A DNA stretch of 10,056 nt, taken from assembly GCF_937858865.1 (NCBI RefSeq), contig NZ_CALLYO010000111.1:1-10056 (forward strand), read 5' to 3'. Source of the DNA: an uncultured Amaricoccus sp. (GTDB taxonomy: Bacteria > Pseudomonadota > Alphaproteobacteria > Rhodobacterales > Rhodobacteraceae). This document shows positions 6,464-10,056 of this stretch, piece by piece. The stretch's first letter is position 1. Each line of letters starts with the position of its first letter. The translations under genes and the position numbers were made by a program. The notes below the pieces were generated by a model. That model had not been told where the DNA came from. It did not search any database and was given only the letters and a program-made list of their open reading frames with translations.

Positions 6464-7423
6464 TCAGGCGGCGCAGGCCTGCACGTCGCCCTGCCGAGAC
6501 CAGTCGGCATACCAGGCGTCGAAGAGCCTGAGCTGCGCCTCGATGAACCCCCGCTGGCTGGGCGAGAGCTCGTCGGTCGCGTTGAAGTGCAACCGGTACT
6601 CGGGATGCCCCTTCAGCACCATCATGTGCTTGAAGAAGAGCACGAGGTCCGGCCCGGCATCGACCGTCGCGAGCACGTGCAGCGCATCGTCGAGCTCCTT
6701 GGCATAGCGCCGCGCCCGCGCATCGCCGCCTGCCGCCGCCCGGCAGAGCGCCGTCAGATGCAGCACCTCCCGCGGCAGCACGCAGCCGATCCCGGTGATC
6801 GCCCCCTTGGCCCCGCAGTTGACGAACCCATGGAAGACCGAGGTATCGACACCGATCATCAGCGTCACCGCGTCGTCGCGGCTGGTGATGTGCTCGGCTG
6901 CATAGGAGAGATCGGCATCGCCGCCGAACTCCTTGAAACCGATCAGGTTCGGATGCTCGGCCCGCAGCGCGAAGAAGAGGTCGGCCCGGGTGGCGAAGCC
7001 GTAGTAGGGGCTGTTGTAGATCACCGCCGGCAGGTCGGGCGCGGCGGCGAGGATCGCCTTGAAGTGATGCCGCTGCGCCGCGATCACGCTGCCGCGCGAC
7101 AGGACGCGGGGGATGACCATCAGCCCCTTGGCGCCGACTTTCTGCGCGTGGGCGGCATGCGCCACCGCGCTCCGGGTGTTGACGGCACCGGTGCCGACGA
7201 TGACCGGGATCCCCGCCGCGACCAGCCGCTCGACGCCTTCCATGCGCTCGGCGTCGGTGAGGAGCGGCCAGTCGCCCATCGAGCCGCAGTAGACGACCGC
7301 CGACATGCCGGCCCCGACGAGCTCCTTCGCGCTGCGCACCAGCGCGTCGAAGTCGGGGGTGCGGTCGTCCTTGCAGGGCGTCATCAGCGCCGGGATGGTG
7401 CCGGAAAAGATCTCGGATTTCAT
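6464..7423 (-). CDS. DapA-family lyase, probable 1-pyrroline-4-hydroxy-2-carboxylate deaminase (LhpC/HypD type)
   Basis: 319 residues, an N-acetylneuraminate lyase/dihydrodipicolinate synthase class I aldolase fold. The Schiff-base lysine is K164 in IGFKEFGGD, the catalytic tyrosine Y136 is in VIYNSPYYG, and the substrate loop reads CGSMGDWP (46-53) instead of the GTTGE of true DapA. In proteins of this subgroup the loop goes with hydroxyproline catabolism, where the enzyme deaminates and dehydrates 1-pyrroline-4-hydroxy-2-carboxylate to 2-oxoglutarate semialdehyde. The neighbouring 4-hydroxyproline epimerase and D-amino acid oxidase make that role likely. Its ATG is preceded by a strong GGAGGAGG, and a promoter with operator-like palindromes lies about 60-85 bases upstream, so it can be transcribed separately from the epimerase. 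It converges on glmM. Alternative: another DapA-like aldolase of unknown substrate. Confidence 0.85.
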   Translation of the reverse strand: MKSEIFSGTIPALMTPCKDDRTPDFDALVRSAKELVGAGMSAVVYCGSMGDWPLLTDAERMEGVERLVAAGIPVIVGTGAVNTRSAVAHAAHAQKVGAKGLMVIPRVLSRGSVIAAQRHHFKAILAAAPDLPAVIYNSPYYGFATRADLFFALRAEHPNLIGFKEFGGDADLSYAAEHITSRDDAVTLMIGVDTSVFHGFVNCGAKGAITGIGCVLPREVLHLTALCRAAAGGDARARRYAKELDDALHVLATVDAGPDLVLFFKHMMVLKGHPEYRLHFNATDELSPSQRGFIEAQLRLFDAWYADWSRQGDVQACAA

Positions 7424-7452
7424 CGGGTGCCTCCTCCAGGGCTTGCAGTTGC

Positions 7453-7471
7453 CCGGCGCGAATCGCGCCGG
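7453..7471 (-). other. perfect GC hairpin in the leader of the DapA-like gene
   Basis: CCGGCGCG (7453-7460) and CGCGCCGG (7464-7471) form a perfect 8-bp stem closed by a 3-base loop. It sits between the predicted promoter and the ribosome binding site, so it would be near the 5' end of the transcript. It could stabilise the mRNA, end read-through from the epimerase gene, or attenuate; no T-run follows. Confidence 0.45.
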
Positions 7472-7480
7472 CTTGCGTTT

Positions 7481-7500
7481 AGTATACAGTTTGTATGCAA
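7481..7500. promoter_or_regulatory. tandem palindromic operator, GntR-like
   Basis: The stretch contains GTATACAGTTTGTATGC (7482-7498), in which ATACA-GTT-TGTAT is a perfect inverted repeat. It can also be read as two sites: AGTATACAGT centred on the palindrome GTATAC (7482-7487), and TTGTATGCAA (7491-7500), whose arms differ by one base. Their centres are 11 bases apart, about one helical turn. GTATAC-centred sites are typical for FadR-subfamily GntR regulators, which often control amino acid and sugar acid catabolism. The site covers the -10 and the spacer, so binding should repress. The regulator is not in the window. Confidence 0.5.
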
Positions 7501-7508
7501 TAAGTCCA
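7481..7508 (-). promoter_or_regulatory. predicted sigma-70-type promoter for the DapA-like gene
   Basis: Read on the minus strand, TGGACT (7508-7503, four of six to TTGACA) is followed after 16 bases by TATACT (7486-7481, five of six to TATAAT). Transcription would start near 7474, giving a leader of about 50 bases. This is the most AT-rich patch of the right half of the window. It lies between the epimerase and the DapA-like gene. Confidence 0.55.
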
Positions 7509-7532
7509 CGCCAAAGCCGCGCCCGGCGCGCC

Positions 7533-8534
7533 TCATTTCACCACGAAGCCGTGCGCGAAGGGGTCGCGGTCGTCGATGAAGATGGTGTTGTAGCCGGTCA
7601 TCCGCGCCCAGCCGGCGATCGAGGGGACGATCGCCGGCCGCCCGCCGACCTCCGCCGCCGCCTCGACCCGGCCCTTGAAGATCGAGCCGATGATCGACTC
7701 GTGCCAGAACTCGTCGCCGACCCCGAGCCTCCCCTTGGCGGCGAGCTGCGCCATCCGCGCCGAGGTGCCGGTGCCGCAGGGGCTGCGGTCGATCGCCTTG
7801 TCGCCGTAGAAGACGGCGTTGCGCGCATGCGCCCCCGCCACCCGCGGCGCCCCCGTCCACATGATGTGCGACAGCCCGCGGATCTCGGGGTGCTCGGGAT
7901 GGACGAACTCGTACCTGGCGTTCAGCGCCGCGCGCAGCTTCGGCGACCAGCCGACCAGCTCGCCGGCCGTATGGTCGGCCATGTCGCGGAAATTCTTCTG
8001 CGGCTCGACGATGGCGTAGAAGTTGCCGCCATAGGCGACGTCGACCACGATCTCGCCCAGCCCCTCGACCTCGGCGCTCAGCCCCTCGGCATGCAGGTAG
8101 CCCGGCACGTTGGTCAGCCGCACCTCCTCGACGAAGCGCCCCTCCTGCACATAGCTGATGTCGACCTTGCCCGCCGGCGTCTCGATCGAGAGCCGCCCCG
8201 GCGCGCGCGGGGTGATGAGGCCGTTCTCGATCCCCATGGTGATCGTGCCGATGGTGCCGTGGCCGCACATCGGCAGGCAGCCCGAGGTCTCGATGAACAG
8301 CACCGCCACGTCGCAGTCGGCCCGCGTCGGCGGATAGAGGATCGTCCCCGACATCATGTCGTGGCCGCGCGGCTCGAACATGAGCCCGGTGCGGATCCAG
8401 TCGTACTCGCGCAGGAAGTGGGCGCGCTTCTCCAGCATGGTCGCGCCCTCGAGCCGCGGCCCGCCGCCGGCGACGAGCCGCACCGGGTTGCCGCAGGTAT
8501 GCCCGTCGATGCAGGAGAAGGTGTGCGTGGTCAT
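7533..8534 (-). CDS. 4-hydroxyproline 2-epimerase (proline racemase superfamily)
   Basis: 333 residues, usual full length. It interconverts trans-4-hydroxy-L-proline and cis-4-hydroxy-D-proline by a two-base, cofactor-independent mechanism in the cytoplasm. Both catalytic cysteines are present: C90 in LPMCGHGTIG and C253 in RSPCGTGTSAR. A threonine at the second site would have meant trans-3-hydroxy-L-proline dehydratase. Other family landmarks are IDGHTCGNPVRLV (9-21), GLMFEPRGHDMMSG (50-63), DVAYGGNFYA (165-174) and the closing GYNTIFIDDRDPFAHGF. The sequence is very close to what I remember of the Brucella PrpA/hydroxyproline epimerase, including the cysteine numbering. The start is four bases after the stop of the upstream oxidase gene, with AGAGG as ribosome binding site in the end of that gene, so the two are co-transcribed. 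No signal peptide is visible. Proline racemase activity is the main alternative. Confidence 0.92.
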   Translation of the reverse strand: MTTHTFSCIDGHTCGNPVRLVAGGGPRLEGATMLEKRAHFLREYDWIRTGLMFEPRGHDMMSGTILYPPTRADCDVAVLFIETSGCLPMCGHGTIGTITMGIENGLITPRAPGRLSIETPAGKVDISYVQEGRFVEEVRLTNVPGYLHAEGLSAEVEGLGEIVVDVAYGGNFYAIVEPQKNFRDMADHTAGELVGWSPKLRAALNARYEFVHPEHPEIRGLSHIMWTGAPRVAGAHARNAVFYGDKAIDRSPCGTGTSARMAQLAAKGRLGVGDEFWHESIIGSIFKGRVEAAAEVGGRPAIVPSIAGWARMTGYNTIFIDDRDPFAHGFVVK

Positions 8535-8538
8535 GGCG

Positions 8539-9789
8539 TCAGAACCTCTGCGGCGAGAAGGGGGTGAGGTCGATGGGCGGCGCCGCCCCGGTCACGAGGT
8601 CGGCCACCAGCCGTGCGGTGGCGGGCGACTGGGTGAGCCCGAGGTGCCCGTGGCCGAAGGCATGGACGACGCGCGGCGTGGCGCGCGAGCGGCCGATCGC
8701 CGGCAGCGTGTCGGGCAGGGACGGGCGGAAGCCCATCCACTGCACCCCGCCCCCGCTCTCCAGCCCGGGCAGGAAGGCCGCCGCCTTGCGCAGCATCGCC
8801 GCGGCCCGGCGGTAGTCGGGCGGCCGCTCGAGCCCGCCGAGCTCGACCGCCCCGCCGACGCGGATGCCGGTCGAGAGCGGCCCGACCACGAAGCCGTGCC
8901 CGCCGAAGACGAGATGGCAGCGCAGGTCGAAGGCGCCGGGCGGCAGCGTCGTGTTGTAGCCCCGCTCGGTCTCGAGCGGGATGCGCTCGCCGAGGCTGCG
9001 CGCGATCCGGTGCGAGAAGGCCCCGGCCGCCAGCACCACGTGCCCGGCGCGGCGCCCGCCGTCGATGGCGACGCCGTCCCCGGCGGCGGCGAGGCGCCGC
9101 ACCTCGGCCCGCTCGATCGCGCCCCCGCCGGCCCGGAAGCGTTCGGCGAGGGCGAGCGTGTAGAGCTTCGGGTCGGCGATCGACAGCCATTCCGGCGTGA
9201 AGGTCCCCCGGACGAAGCGCGGCGCGAGGCCGGGCTGGATCTCGTCCATCTCGGCGCGCCCGAGGTGGCGGAAGGCGAGCCCGTGCGCGCCGCGCGCCTC
9301 CCAGCCGGGCAGGCCGGCGCGGAACTCCGCCTCGGACTCGTAGACCTCGAGCGCCCCGTTCCGCCGCAGCATCTGCGCGGTGCCGGTCGCGGCGAGGAAG
9401 GGCTCGAGCTCGGCCTTGGCGAGATCCATGAGCGCGGTCTGCGCCGCCGTCGAATGCGCGACCCTGGCCGGCGCGCAGGCGCGCCAGAAGCGGAGCATCC
9501 AGGGCGCGATCCGCGGCGCATAGGCGGGCGGGATGCTCAGCGGCCCGAGCGGGTCGAACAGCCACCGCGGCGCCTTGCGCATGATCCCGGGCGAGGCGAG
9601 CGGCAGGATGTCGGAAAACGCGAAGGCCCCGGCGTTGCCGGCCGAGGCGCCGGCCGCCGGCCCCTCGCGGTCGAGCACGGTGACGGCGAGCCCGCGCATC
9701 TGCAGCGCGAGCGCGGCCGAGAGGCCGATGACGCCCGCCCCGATGACGACGACGTCGGGAACCCGCTCTGCCCTGCCTGCATACGCCAT
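8539..9789 (-). CDS. FAD-dependent D-amino acid oxidase/dehydrogenase, probable cis-4-hydroxy-D-proline dehydrogenase
   Basis: 416 residues, DadA/DAO family. The N-terminal FAD site is VVVIGAGVIGLSAALAL (13-29) followed by VLDREGPAAGASAGNAGAF, where GNAG matches DadA-like enzymes. Substrate-domain landmarks are ADPKLYTLALAERF (206-219), VVLAAGAFSHRI (251-262) and RGYNTTLPPG (276-285). The C-terminal FAD segment is MGFRPSLPDTLPAIG (352-366) and GHGHLGLTQSPATARLVADLV (379-399). Next to a 4-hydroxyproline epimerase the likely reaction is oxidation of cis-4-hydroxy-D-proline to 1-pyrroline-4-hydroxy-2-carboxylate, passing electrons to oxygen or the quinone pool. It is the single-chain (HypO-like) form rather than the multi-subunit LhpBEF form. 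The ATG at 9789 has no clear Shine-Dalgarno. The frame is open further upstream, but that stretch overlaps the neighbouring hydrolase gene and lacks family features. No strong signal peptide. Other D-amino acids remain possible substrates. Confidence 0.87.
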   Translation of the reverse strand: MAYAGRAERVPDVVVIGAGVIGLSAALALQMRGLAVTVLDREGPAAGASAGNAGAFAFSDILPLASPGIMRKAPRWLFDPLGPLSIPPAYAPRIAPWMLRFWRACAPARVAHSTAAQTALMDLAKAELEPFLAATGTAQMLRRNGALEVYESEAEFRAGLPGWEARGAHGLAFRHLGRAEMDEIQPGLAPRFVRGTFTPEWLSIADPKLYTLALAERFRAGGGAIERAEVRRLAAAGDGVAIDGGRRAGHVVLAAGAFSHRIARSLGERIPLETERGYNTTLPPGAFDLRCHLVFGGHGFVVGPLSTGIRVGGAVELGGLERPPDYRRAAAMLRKAAAFLPGLESGGGVQWMGFRPSLPDTLPAIGRSRATPRVVHAFGHGHLGLTQSPATARLVADLVTGAAPPIDLTPFSPQRF

Positions 9790-9820
9790 ATGTGCAACTA
9801 ACGCCGACCGGCCCCGCCGT

Positions 9821-10056
9821 TCAAGAGCGCAGCGGGCGGTAGTCCGCCGCCTGCGACGAGAGGAGCTCCGGCGGATAATCCTCGAGCCGCGGCAGCTCGC
9901 CCACGAGCAGCGCCGGCCGGGTGCCGGCGGCGATGAGCGGCGCGGCGTCGGGTCCGACGAGCACCGAGCCGCCGCCGAAGGCCAGCCCGTGGTCCTCGCC
10001 GCACCAGTTGGCATAGGCGACGAACATCCGGTTCTCGTAGGCCCGCGCCGGCACCA
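9821..10056 (-). CDS. carbon-nitrogen hydrolase (nitrilase superfamily), C-terminal 77 residues; rest outside window
   Basis: Only the end of the protein is visible; its start lies beyond the right edge. PARAYENRMFVAYANWCGEDHG, split here as PARAYENR, then MFVAYAN and W-C-G-E-D-H-G, matches the late block of the nitrilase/amidase superfamily (RA-x-EN...F-V...AN...G). GGGSVLVGPDAAPLIAAG matches the following GGS-x-x-x-x-P-x-G strand pair. It ends in a short tail, YRPLRS. The catalytic Glu-Lys-Cys residues lie upstream and cannot be checked. The gene is read in the same direction as, and ends 31 bases before, the D-amino acid oxidase, which suggests the same operon. Superfamily members hydrolyse amides, nitriles or carbamoyl groups; the substrate here cannot be told. 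It is not one of the standard hydroxyproline enzymes. Confidence 0.75.
   Translation of the reverse strand, partial: VPARAYENRMFVAYANWCGEDHGLAFGGGSVLVGPDAAPLIAAGTRPALLVGELPRLEDYPPELLSSQAADYRPLRS

Noticed and set aside
6587..9801. Several 300-480-codon plus-strand open frames opposite the hydroxyproline cluster
   Set aside because: All are antisense to genes with intact active-site motifs. High GC content makes stop codons rare in these frames; there are no domains or convincing ribosome binding sites.
9790..10014. Upstream extension of the D-amino acid oxidase to a start at 10014
   Set aside because: It runs across the carbon-nitrogen hydrolase gene in another frame, and the FAD-binding motif expected near the N-terminus would be displaced by 75 residues.

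Overview
The window looks like ordinary chromosomal DNA from a very GC-rich alphaproteobacterium, most likely of the Rhodobacterales. The reasons are strong G/C preference at third codon positions, a long FolB with a C-terminal extension placed upstream of folP and glmM, and the sequence character of the proteins. I cannot name the genus. I see no tRNA, rRNA, CRISPR array, insertion sequence, integrase or phage gene. Gene packing is dense and base composition is even, apart from a few AT-richer promoter-like patches.

Layout. (1) 1-821: 3' part of a MeaB/ArgK-type G3E GTPase, plus strand. (2) 822-1010: non-coding, with hairpins and an imperfect direct repeat. (3) 1011-1706: exported SleB-type cell wall hydrolase, plus. 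(4) 1734-2345: exported CAP-domain protein, minus, convergent with the hydrolase. (5) 2346-2517: divergent control region. (6) 2518-6409: a tight plus-strand operon of folB (fused to a probable degenerate amino-acid-kinase-like domain), a thioredoxin-fold protein, folP and glmM. (7) 6425-6453: a strong hairpin between convergent operons. (8) 6464-10056: a minus-strand catabolic cluster. In transcription order it holds a carbon-nitrogen hydrolase (cut by the window edge), a FAD D-amino acid oxidase/dehydrogenase, a 4-hydroxyproline 2-epimerase, and a DapA-family enzyme of the pyrroline-hydroxycarboxylate deaminase type.

How the genes work together. FolB and FolP catalyse two steps of folate synthesis (7,8-dihydroneopterin aldolase and dihydropteroate synthase). 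GlmM makes glucosamine-1-phosphate for peptidoglycan and LPS. The minus-strand cluster reads as bacterial trans-4-hydroxy-L-proline catabolism. The epimerase gives cis-4-hydroxy-D-proline, the flavoenzyme oxidises it to 1-pyrroline-4-hydroxy-2-carboxylate, and the DapA-like enzyme deaminates and dehydrates that to 2-oxoglutarate semialdehyde. The semialdehyde dehydrogenase, transporter and regulator are not in the window. A well-formed promoter overlapped by two GntR-like palindromes sits in front of the DapA-like gene, which suggests local control within the cluster.

I did not find a clearly new biological system. The best leads are the FolB fusion domain, the thioredoxin-fold gene translationally coupled inside the folate operon, the tandem operator, and the C-N hydrolase next to hydroxyproline genes.
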